DNA of 7,022 nucleotides from ZC4RG17 sp036380875 (GTDB lineage Bacteria > Actinomycetota > Acidimicrobiia > Spongiisociales > ZC4RG35). The notes under the pieces were generated by a model. The model was not told the origin of the DNA, searched no databases, and was given only the letters and a program-made list of their open reading frames with translations. Where the stretch lies: NCBI GenBank assembly GCA_036380875.1, contig DASVDX010000058.1, positions 1 through 7,022 on the forward strand, in the 5' to 3' direction. The translations under genes were made by a program, and so were the position numbers. Within the stretch, counting starts at the first letter, position 1; every line of letters begins with the position of its first letter. Positions 1 to 5,323 of the stretch are shown piece after piece.

Positions 1-907
1 TGTCCAGGTCGAGCAAATGATCCGACGGCTCGGCAGTCAGACCTCGGATGGCCGGAAGGTCGACGACGTGTTGGACCTTGCCGACGAACCGGAGGCGGTC
101 ACCTCCGCGCAGCAACTCGTCCGGCCCGACGGGTGCGATCAAGGATCCGTCCCGCTCGATGGTGGCGAGGAACACCGATGAGAGATGGCGGAGCCCCGCT
201 GCAGCAACAGGCTTTCCGTCGAGCGGCCCGCCCGGGTCGACGACCATCTCCGTCATGAACTGGCGGGCTTCGGCATCGGCCTCTTGTCGGACGGAGAGAC
301 GTTCGGGCAAGGCGATCGGAGCCAGAGCGATCAGGAGGAGTACGCCGATGACCGCTATCGGCACGCCAACCGGCGAGAGTTCGAAGAATCCCAGCCCACC
401 CAACCCCGCTTCCACCATCAAGCCCGAGACGACGATGTTGGTGGACGTCCCGATCAGGGTGGTGACCCCACCCAGCAGTGCGGCAAAGGACAGTGGCATG
501 AGGAACTTGGAGGGTGACAGACGTTTCTCCGCGGCCCACGCCTGGACATTTGGGAGCAGCATCGCCACGATCGGCGTGTTGTTCAGGAACGCTGAGGCGG
601 CGGCGGTCGGAACGACCAGTCGAGTCAGCGCCGCTCGGTGGTTGTTGCCGGCTCCGAGCATTCGGTTGACCAGCGTCGTGAGGACGCCGGTCTTCTCGAC
701 CGCCCGGGCCAGGACGTACAGCGCAGCGACTGTGATGGGGGCCGGGTTCGAGAAACCGGAGAGGGCTTGCTCCGGTGTCACGACGCCGGTCACCAGCACG
801 ATGACCATCGCCGCAACCATCGTCGTCGCTGGCGAGGCGAGTTCCCAGACGAGCGACGCGAAGACGCCTAGGACGACCGCCAGGACGATCCAGGCCTCAG
901 CCGCCAT
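1..907 (-). CDS. SLC13-family anion permease with TrkA-C domain, probable sulfate transporter (3' part outside window)
   Basis: Probable inner-membrane sodium- or proton-coupled importer of a divalent anion, most likely sulfate given the divergent cysDNC genes. The first 302 residues are visible; the reading frame is open to the window edge, so the C-terminal half is missing. Hydrophobic segments lie near residues 4-22, 27-44, 57-72, 96-120, 138-165 and 178-200. SLC13/DASS hallmarks are SAFLNNTPIVAMLLP (106-120) and TTLIGTSTN (149-157), the latter resembling the ion/substrate-binding SNT-type loop. From about residue 212 the chain turns hydrophilic and resembles a TrkA-C (RCK_C) domain (PLDGKPV, then GGDRLRFVGK at 268-277). 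Known SLC13 proteins with TrkA-C inserts, including the algal SLT sulfate transporters, run to roughly 600 residues, so about half is seen. The ATG at 907 was chosen because the segment after it is well formed; an in-frame TTG lies 6 nt upstream and a TGA further up. No strong Shine-Dalgarno site is visible. Family call is firm; substrate is inferred from context. Confidence 0.88.
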   Translation of the reverse strand, partial: MAAEAWIVLAVVLGVFASLVWELASPATTMVAAMVIVLVTGVVTPEQALSGFSNPAPITVAALYVLARAVEKTGVLTTLVNRMLGAGNNHRAALTRLVVPTAAASAFLNNTPIVAMLLPNVQAWAAEKRLSPSKFLMPLSFAALLGGVTTLIGTSTNIVVSGLMVEAGLGGLGFFELSPVGVPIAVIGVLLLIALAPIALPERLSVRQEADAEARQFMTEMVVDPGGPLDGKPVAAAGLRHLSSVFLATIERDGSLIAPVGPDELLRGGDRLRFVGKVQHVVDLPAIRGLTAEPSDHLLDLD

Positions 908-968
908 TGACAATTTCTCGCATGCGGGTGGAATAGTGACAGATCACGGCGCCGGAGTTTCACGCCGG

Positions 969-996
969 TTGGCGCCTGCTCCAGACCTCCTAACCT
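969..996 (+). promoter_or_regulatory. Candidate leaderless promoter of cysDNC
   Basis: TTGGCG (969-974) and TAACCT (991-996) are separated by 16 bp. The -10 fits the actinobacterial TANNNT form. Only 9 nt separate it from the cysD ATG at 1006, and the upstream sequence is pyrimidine-rich without a Shine-Dalgarno site, so transcription may start at or next to the ATG. The -35 overlaps the second of two GGCGCC hexamers (948-953 and 971-976, 23 bp apart), and a GTGA-N4-TCAC dyad lies at 936-947. Any of these could bind a regulator, but all are short and may be chance. This is the only promoter-like pair with good spacing in the 98-bp spacer. Confidence 0.45.
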
Positions 997-1005
997 CTAG
1001 CTGAC

Positions 1006-1917
1006 ATGCCTTCAACGTACGAACTGACTCACCTACAAGCACTCGAGTCAGAATCGATCCACATAATCCGCGAGGCCGTGGCCGAGAGCGAGCGGCCCGT
1101 GCTGCTCTTCTCGGGTGGCAAGGACTCGGCCTGCGTTCTCCATCTCGCCGTCAAGGCGTTCTGGCCGGCGCGCTTGCCGTTCCCGATCATGCACGTCGAC
1201 ACCGGCCACAACTTTCCAGAGGTCATCGAGTTCCGTGACCGCACGGTGGAGGCTCTCGGAGCGGACCTGATCGTCGCCTCGGTGCAGGAGGCGATCGACG
1301 AGGGAAGGGTGGTCGAAGAGACCGGTCCGAGGGCGTCCCGCAACCGCCTCCAGACCGAGGCCCTCGTCACTGCCATAGAGAAGTACCAATTCGACGCTGT
1401 CTTCGGGGGCGCCCGCCGTGACGAGGAAAAGGCGCGGGCGAAGGAGCGAGTCTTCAGCTTCCGTGACGAGTTCAGCCAGTGGGACCCGAAGAACCAGCGG
1501 CCGGAACTGTGGAGCCTCTACAACGCCCGCCATCGCCGCGGTGAGCACATGCGAGTCTTCCCGATCTCCAACTGGACGGAGATGGACGTGTATCAGTACA
1601 TCCTCCAGGAGAGGATCGAGCTGCCGTCCATCTACTTCAGCCACCGGCGCCGGGTGTTCGAGCGGGACGGAATGCTGATGGCCGAGAGCCCCTTCCTCCA
1701 GCTCATGGAGGGGGAGTCGGTGTTCGAAGCAGACGTGCGGTTCCGAACCGTGGGCGACATGACGTGCACCGCTGCCTTCGAGTCGAAGGCGGCGACGATC
1801 GAAGAGATCATCGAGGAGGTGGCCACCACCCGCATCACCGAGCGGGGCGCCAGCCGCGCCGACGACCGTACGGGTGAAACCGCCATGGAGGACCGCAAGC
1901 GGGAGGGCTACTTCTGA
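1006..1917 (+). CDS. cysD: Sulfate adenylyltransferase subunit 2 (ATP sulfurylase small subunit)
   Basis: Catalytic subunit of the CysDN ATP sulfurylase, which adenylates sulfate with ATP to give APS and pyrophosphate in the cytoplasm, the first step of sulfate activation. The 303-residue length matches the family (about 300). The PP-loop SGGKDS sits at residues 36-41, the HVDTGHNFPE motif at 63-72, and GGARRDEEKARAKERVFSFR starts at 134. Further family signatures are SNWTEMDVYQYI, IYFSHRR and the terminal KREGYF, so the protein is complete at both ends. The ATG start gives the usual N-terminus (LTHLQALESESIHIIRE). It heads a cysD-cysN-cysC cluster, with 40 nt between its stop and the cysN start. 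The GTP-dependent subunit CysN immediately downstream confirms the heterodimeric bacterial type over the single-chain Sat type. Confidence 0.97.
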   Translation: MPSTYELTHLQALESESIHIIREAVAESERPVLLFSGGKDSACVLHLAVKAFWPARLPFPIMHVDTGHNFPEVIEFRDRTVEALGADLIVASVQEAIDEGRVVEETGPRASRNRLQTEALVTAIEKYQFDAVFGGARRDEEKARAKERVFSFRDEFSQWDPKNQRPELWSLYNARHRRGEHMRVFPISNWTEMDVYQYILQERIELPSIYFSHRRRVFERDGMLMAESPFLQLMEGESVFEADVRFRTVGDMTCTAAFESKAATIEEIIEEVATTRITERGASRADDRTGETAMEDRKREGYF

Positions 1918-1944
1918 TGCTCTTCGCGAGCGAGTCGCATCGGC

Positions 1945-1950
1945 AAGGGA
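1945..1950 (+). promoter_or_regulatory. Ribosome binding site that sets the cysN start
   Basis: AAGGGA lies 7 nt before the GTG at 1958. This supports GTG 1958 as the cysN start. The competing reading is the longer one from GTG 1874, which would overlap cysD by 44 nt and add 28 residues with no family resemblance. Other in-frame candidates are GTG 1967 and ATG 1985, both less well placed. Confidence 0.65.
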
Positions 1951-1957
1951 ACTCGCT

Positions 1958-3241
1958 GTGACGACGGTGGCGAGTCTTCAGGACATGGAGCTGGTTCGTC
2001 TGGCCACCACCGGTTCGGTGGACGACGGCAAGTCGACGCTGATCGGACGGCTCCTCTACGACTCCAAGCAGATATTCCAGGACCAGTTGGAGGCGATCGA
2101 AGAGGCGTCCCGACGGCGCGGCACCGACTACCTCGATCTCGCCCTCCTCACCGACGGTCTGCGAGCCGAACGGGAGCAGGGGATCACGATCGACGTCGCC
2201 TACCGCTACTTCTCGACGCCGAGACGGAAGTTCGTCCTCGCCGACACGCCAGGGCACATCCAGTACACCCGCAACATGGTGACCGGCGCCTCGAACGCCG
2301 ACATCGCCCTGATCCTCGTCGACGCCCGCCATGGCGTCCTCGAGCAGACCCGGCGCCATGCCTTCCTGGCGTCGTTGCTGCAGGTCCCGCACCTAGTCCT
2401 TTGCGTCAACAAGATGGATCTCGTCGATTGGTCCCAGGACCGCTACGACGAGATCGTGGCCGAGTTCCGGCATTTCGCCTCGAGGCTCACGATCCACGAT
2501 CTCCGCTTCGTCCCGATCTCGGCGCTGCTCGGCGACAACGTGGTCGAGGAGTCGAACAACATGCCCTGGTACAACGGGCCGTCGGTTCTCCATCTCCTCG
2601 AGGAGATCCACATCGGCTCGGATCGGAACATGATCGACTGCCGGTTCCCGGTCCAGTACGTCATCCGTCCTCACACCCTGGAGTACCAGGACTACAGGGG
2701 GTACGCCGGGACGATCCGGGGCGGGGTCTGGAAGCCCGGAGACCAGGTGATCGTGCTGCCGTCGGGGTTCGAGTCGACGATCGCATCGATCGACACCTAC
2801 GACGGTTCGCTGGAGGAGGCCGTGCCGCCGATGTCGGTGGTGATGCGCCTCGCCGACGACATCGACGTTTCACGCGGCGACATGATCGCCCGCCCCCACA
2901 ACCGTCCTCACTCGGGCCAGGACATCGACGCCATGGTGTGCTGGATGGCAGAAGCGCCGGTGCTGCGGCCCGGTATGAAGCTGTCCGTGAAGCACACGAC
3001 GCGGTGGGCGCGGGCGATCGTCAAGGACATTCAATACCGCCTCGACATCAACACCCTCCATCGTGACGAGAACAGCAAGGAGCTGGGTCTCAACGAGATC
3101 GGCCGGATCAGCATCCGTACCACGGTGCCACTGTTCTACGACGACTACCGCCGCAACCGTCACACGGGTGCGTTCATCCTCGTCGATGACGCCACCAACA
3201 ACACTGTGGGGGCGGCGATGATCGTGGGCCCGACGGAGTAG
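1958..3241 (+). CDS. cysN: Sulfate adenylyltransferase subunit 1 (GTPase subunit)
   Basis: GTPase subunit of the CysDN ATP sulfurylase; GTP hydrolysis drives the unfavourable formation of APS by CysD. With the GTG at 1958 the protein has 427 residues, at the short end for a stand-alone CysN. Translation-factor GTPase motifs are all present: P-loop GSVDDGKS (19-26), the switch I region EREQGITIDVAYRYF (71-85), DTPGH (96-100), NKMD (151-154) and an SAL motif (G5). EF-Tu-like beta-barrel domains II and III follow, with the segment YRGYAGTIRGG and the closing VDDATNNTVGAAMI typical of CysN. No APS kinase domain is fused at the C-terminus (unlike CysNC proteins); that activity is a separate gene beginning on the last base of the stop codon. 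Family and function are secure; only the exact start is open. Confidence 0.96.
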   Translation: MTTVASLQDMELVRLATTGSVDDGKSTLIGRLLYDSKQIFQDQLEAIEEASRRRGTDYLDLALLTDGLRAEREQGITIDVAYRYFSTPRRKFVLADTPGHIQYTRNMVTGASNADIALILVDARHGVLEQTRRHAFLASLLQVPHLVLCVNKMDLVDWSQDRYDEIVAEFRHFASRLTIHDLRFVPISALLGDNVVEESNNMPWYNGPSVLHLLEEIHIGSDRNMIDCRFPVQYVIRPHTLEYQDYRGYAGTIRGGVWKPGDQVIVLPSGFESTIASIDTYDGSLEEAVPPMSVVMRLADDIDVSRGDMIARPHNRPHSGQDIDAMVCWMAEAPVLRPGMKLSVKHTTRWARAIVKDIQYRLDINTLHRDENSKELGLNEIGRISIRTTVPLFYDDYRRNRHTGAFILVDDATNNTVGAAMIVGPTE

Positions 3242-3828
3242 TGGCCGACAACGTCGTCTGGCACGAAGGCCGAGTCACCCGAGAGCAGCGGCATCGGGCG
3301 ACGGGAGGTCCTGGTGCGACGATCTGGCTGACCGGTCTTTCGGGGTCGGGCAAGTCGACGATCGCCGCTTCGGTCGAGGAGGCGCTCATCGCCGAAGGCC
3401 GCGCCGCCTATCGCCTGGACGGCGACAACATCCGCCATGGGCTCAACGCCGACTTGGGGTTCTCCGCCGAGGACCGGGCAGAGAACGTCCGCCGGATCGG
3501 AGAGGTCGCCCGCCTCTTCGCCGACGCCGGCGTGGTTGTCCTGGTGCCGGTCATCAGCCCCTACAGGTCGGATCGGGACACGGTGCGGCAGCGCCATGTC
3601 GAGGCGGGCCTGCCGTTCATCGAAGTCTTCGTCGACACCCCTCTCGAGGTGTGCGAAGCGCGGGATCCGAAGGGTCTCTACGCCAAGGCCAGAGCGGGAG
3701 AGATCACCGGCTTCACAGGGGTCGATGACCCCTACGAGCCCCCTCTCTATCCGGAACTGTCGATCGACACCACGGTCACGTCGCCGGATGAGGCGACCTC
3801 TCTGATCCTCAGCCTGCTGCCTCGCTGA
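3241..3828 (+). CDS. cysC: Adenylylsulfate (APS) kinase
   Basis: Phosphorylates the 3'-OH of APS with ATP to give PAPS, the substrate for PAPS reductase or sulfotransferases. The 195-residue length matches stand-alone CysC. The N-terminus VVWHEGRVTREQR is typical of the family. The Walker A motif GLSGSGKS is at 32-39, the substrate segment LDGDNIRHGL at 59-68, the ISPYRSDRD segment (Ser106 aligns with the phospho-serine region of E. coli CysC) at 105-113, KGLYAKAR at 144-151 and GFTGVDDPYEPP at 157-168. The GTG start shares its G with the cysN stop (TAGTG), so translation is probably coupled; a GGAG (3235-3238) is only 2 nt from the start, too close for an ordinary Shine-Dalgarno. No terminator hairpin follows in the 42-bp gap to the regulator gene, so read-through is possible. 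Confidence 0.96.
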   Translation: MADNVVWHEGRVTREQRHRATGGPGATIWLTGLSGSGKSTIAASVEEALIAEGRAAYRLDGDNIRHGLNADLGFSAEDRAENVRRIGEVARLFADAGVVVLVPVISPYRSDRDTVRQRHVEAGLPFIEVFVDTPLEVCEARDPKGLYAKARAGEITGFTGVDDPYEPPLYPELSIDTTVTSPDEATSLILSLLPR

Positions 3829-3851
3829 CTTCGTAGGCGCCCACAGCAAAG

Positions 3852-3868
3852 TGGACTACGGTGGTCCA
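3852..3868 (+). promoter_or_regulatory. Candidate autoregulatory operator and -10 box of the rrf2 gene
   Basis: TGGACTACGGTGGTCCA is a 17-bp near-palindrome centred on 3860 with 7 of 8 arm positions paired; the exception is T3857/G3863. It ends 2 nt before the ATG at 3871. A TANNNT -10 candidate, TACGGT (3857-3862), lies inside it, 8 nt before the ATG, which would allow a leaderless transcript blocked by a bound repressor. No convincing -35 is seen. GGTGG (3860-3864), 6 nt before the ATG, could instead be a Shine-Dalgarno site. Many Rrf2 proteins repress their own genes through dyads near the promoter, so self-binding is a reasonable inference. Confidence 0.45.
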
Positions 3869-3870
3869 TT

Positions 3871-4347
3871 ATGTGGATCAGTCGGAGGACCGACTACGCG
3901 ACCCGCGCCGTGCTGGCACTCGCGATCAGCAACAGCGTGCTCAACTCCCAGGCGCTGGCCGAACGGGTCCGAGTCCCCGAGTCGTTCATGAAGCAGATCA
4001 TGATGCGGTTGCGGGATGCCGGGGTGGTGAGGTCGGTGCGTGGCCCGTCGGGCGGTTACCGACTGAACCACGCACCGTCCGAGATAACGCTCGGGAGGGT
4101 GGTCCGTATCTTCGAGGGGCAGCTGGCGCCCATCGCCTGTGCCACCCGCCACGAGCCCGAGCCGTGCCCGATGGAGGACTACTGCTCGCTCCGGGCGGTG
4201 TGGCAGGAAGTGCGGGACGCCACCCTCGAAATCCTCGAACGCACCACGTTCGCCGAGTTGGCTAGCAGTGCCGGCGGGGTGTGGACCGAGCCGCTGTCAA
4301 TCAGGCCGCCGTCACCTCGGCGACCTGCAGAGCCGCTTGCTCCTTGA
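3871..4347 (+). CDS. Rrf2-family transcriptional regulator with three conserved-type cysteines (possible Fe-S sensor)
   Basis: Cytoplasmic DNA-binding regulator of 158 residues. The N-terminus SRRTDYATRAVLALA (4-18) is the family signature. A winged helix-turn-helix follows at about 25-65, including SQALAERVRVPESFMKQIM and the wing GPSGGYRL (58-65). Cys90, Cys99 and Cys105 form C-X8-C-X5-C. IscR and NsrR use three cysteines at the same place (C-X5-C-X5-C in IscR) to bind an Fe-S cluster, whereas CymR, the cysteine-metabolism regulator of Firmicutes, lacks them. A cluster-binding role is therefore likely but unproven, and the signal could be Fe-S status, nitric oxide or redox state. The proline-rich tail (about 144-158) looks disordered, and its coding sequence overlaps the convergent permease gene. 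The position between cysDNC and the permease suggests it controls sulfur genes. The ATG is fixed by the signature beginning at residue 4. Confidence 0.92.
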   Translation: MWISRRTDYATRAVLALAISNSVLNSQALAERVRVPESFMKQIMMRLRDAGVVRSVRGPSGGYRLNHAPSEITLGRVVRIFEGQLAPIACATRHEPEPCPMEDYCSLRAVWQEVRDATLEILERTTFAELASSAGGVWTEPLSIRPPSPRRPAEPLAP

Positions 4348-5194
4348 AGTGGCCCCGGACCGCCATCGTGGTCGCCCCGACCGCGAGGGCGAACAGCGCC
4401 ACGTAGACCGCGGATCGGGCCCCACCCTGGATGTCGAGGGTGTTCATCAGCGTGCGGGAGTTCGTGATGATGATCACGCTGCCCACCGCCGTGCCCAGGA
4501 CCCGGGGCACGACCTTCCGGACCAGCCAGGCTGCGAACGGGGCGGCGACCGCGCCTCCGGCGAGGAGGGCGCCGGCGATGCGCCAATCGACACCCTCGTT
4601 GCTCAGTCCGATCAGGAAGCCGACGCTGGCGGCGACGGACACGAGGAACTCGCTGGCTGAGACCGAGCCGATCACCTTGCGAAGCTCGGTGCGGCCCGTG
4701 ACGAGCATGGACGGAGTGGCGACGGGACCCCATCCGCCTCCACCGGTGGCGTCGACGAAACCGGCGACGAGGCCGAGGGGGGTGAGGAAGCGGGCGCGGA
4801 ATCCGAGGTGCTCACGATCCGTCCGGGTTCCCTTCACCGCGAACCTGACGAGGAGCACCGCACCCAAGGCGAGAAGGATGCCGGCCATCCACGGCCGGGC
4901 GACTTCGGTGGAGAGGTTCGACAGAACGGTGGCGCCTAGGTAGGCACCCAGTGCGCCCGGCACACCCAGTTGGGCGACGACCTTCCAGTCGATGTTCCCG
5001 AACCGCCAATGGGCGGCGCCGGAGAGCGCAGTGGTCCCAACTTCGGCGAGGTGCACGGATGCCGACGCCATGGCCGGACTGATTCCGCTTGCGACCAAGA
5101 GCGTCGAGGACGTCACGCCGTATGCCATGCCCAGAGAGCCGTCGACCATCTGGGCGGCCAGCCCTACCAGGGCAAGCACGATCACTGATTCCAC
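4301..5194 (-). CDS. TauE/SafE-family membrane permease (putative sulfite/sulfonate exporter)
   Basis: Inner-membrane protein of 297 residues, a usual length for TauE/SafE permeases, which move sulfite, sulfoacetate or related organic anions. It has the two-half architecture of the family: the first signature, VDGSLGMAYGVTSSTLL, is at 17-33 and its second-half counterpart, VDATGGGGWGPVATPSML, at 147-164. Hydrophobic stretches fall near 2-16, 28-42, 73-92, 102-120, 136-150, 180-197, 205-225, 232-246 and 262-280. The GTG start at 5194 has a strong Shine-Dalgarno site 5 nt upstream. The stop lies inside the 3' end of the convergent rrf2 gene, a 47-bp tail-to-tail overlap with no visible terminator. 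Next to cysDNC, a role in expelling excess sulfite or another sulfur anion fits, but direction and substrate cannot be read from sequence. Confidence 0.92.
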   Translation of the reverse strand: MESVIVLALVGLAAQMVDGSLGMAYGVTSSTLLVASGISPAMASASVHLAEVGTTALSGAAHWRFGNIDWKVVAQLGVPGALGAYLGATVLSNLSTEVARPWMAGILLALGAVLLVRFAVKGTRTDREHLGFRARFLTPLGLVAGFVDATGGGGWGPVATPSMLVTGRTELRKVIGSVSASEFLVSVAASVGFLIGLSNEGVDWRIAGALLAGGAVAAPFAAWLVRKVVPRVLGTAVGSVIIITNSRTLMNTLDIQGGARSAVYVALFALAVGATTMAVRGHFKEQAALQVAEVTAA

Positions 5195-5199
5195 AACCC

Positions 5200-5205
5200 A
5201 CCTCC
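5200..5205 (-). promoter_or_regulatory. Ribosome binding site of the TauE/SafE gene
   Basis: On the minus strand GGAGGT (complement of 5200-5205) sits 5 nt before the GTG start at 5194. It is the strongest Shine-Dalgarno site in the window and decides this start. The gene is therefore translated from a leadered mRNA, unlike the probably leaderless operon heads nearby. Confidence 0.75.
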
Positions 5206-5211
5206 AAGGGA

Positions 5212-5228
5212 TTAAGTAGACTTCTTAA
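5212..5228 (-). promoter_or_regulatory. Candidate operator in the TauE/SafE leader
   Basis: TTAAGTAGACTTCTTAA (plus strand) is a 17-bp near-palindrome centred on 5220, with 7 of 8 arm positions paired; the exception is T5217/T5223. It lies between the predicted -10 (5253-5258) and the Shine-Dalgarno site (5200-5205), where a bound repressor could block transcription. It is much more AT-rich than its surroundings. A second, overlapping inverted repeat, GACTT-CTT-AAGTC, lies at 5219-5231, and TTAAGT is directly repeated at 5212-5217 and 5225-5230. Its length, symmetry and mismatch position match the dyad at the rrf2 start. Confidence 0.45.
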
Positions 5229-5252
5229 GTCGTATTTATGCAGTTACCGCGT

Positions 5253-5280
5253 ATCCTACGTGTGCAGGCGACTGCGTCAA
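5253..5280 (-). promoter_or_regulatory. Candidate promoter of the TauE/SafE gene
   Basis: Reading the minus strand, TTGACG (complement of 5275-5280) and TAGGAT (complement of 5253-5258) are separated by 16 bp. The -35 matches 5 of 6 consensus positions and the -10 matches 4 of 6. A start near 5246 would give a leader of about 50 nt containing the 5212-5228 dyad and the Shine-Dalgarno site. An inverted repeat, TGCAGG (5263-5268) / CCTGCA (5289-5294), flanks the -35; it may be chance. Confidence 0.5.
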
Positions 5281-5310
5281 GATTCGATCCTGCATCGAGC
5301 GCCCACTAGT

Positions 5311-5316
5311 TACTCT
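5311..5316 (+). promoter_or_regulatory. Candidate -10 box of a leaderless transketolase promoter
   Basis: TACTCT (TANNNT) ends 7 nt before the ATG at 5324, the spacing expected if transcription begins at the A of the start codon. Only a weak AGG (5318-5320) precedes the ATG, too close for a normal ribosome binding site. No convincing -35 is seen at 16-18 bp. The other 110 bp or so of this spacer hold the divergent permease promoter and its dyad. Confidence 0.4.
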
Positions 5317-5323
5317 CAGGTCG

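Noticed and set aside
907..912. Perfect TTGACA on the plus strand as a -35 for cysD.
   Set aside because: At 16-18 bp spacing the downstream hexamers (GGAATA, GAATAG) match TATAAT poorly, and the sequence overlaps the SLC13 start codon. The proximal pair at 969-996 is better.
48..1004. A 318-codon plus-strand open frame antisense to the SLC13 gene.
   Set aside because: Its product is rich in Arg, Ser, Thr and Ala with no recognisable domain, and the opposite strand encodes a clear transporter. It is a typical GC-rich antisense shadow.
1048..1644. Long minus-strand open frame across cysD (and similar ones at 1835-2392, 3160-3849 and 5351-6106).
   Set aside because: They lie opposite strongly conserved enzyme genes, have no family features of their own, and reflect high GC at third positions.
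3829..3870. Terminator between cysC and rrf2 (CCAC-N6-GTGG at 3841-3854).
   Set aside because: Only four base pairs, no T-run, and it overlaps the better dyad at 3852-3868.
3880..3895. Hairpin AGTCGG-AGGA-CCGACT just inside the rrf2 coding region as an RNA switch or second operator.
   Set aside because: It falls on the conserved SRRTDY codons, so the protein sequence explains it. A 6-bp stem is short, and nothing else of a riboswitch is visible.
5263..5294. TGCAGG/CCTGCA inverted repeat as an operator or RNA structure.
   Set aside because: Six-base arms 20 nt apart are expected by chance at this length; noted only because it brackets the tauE -35.
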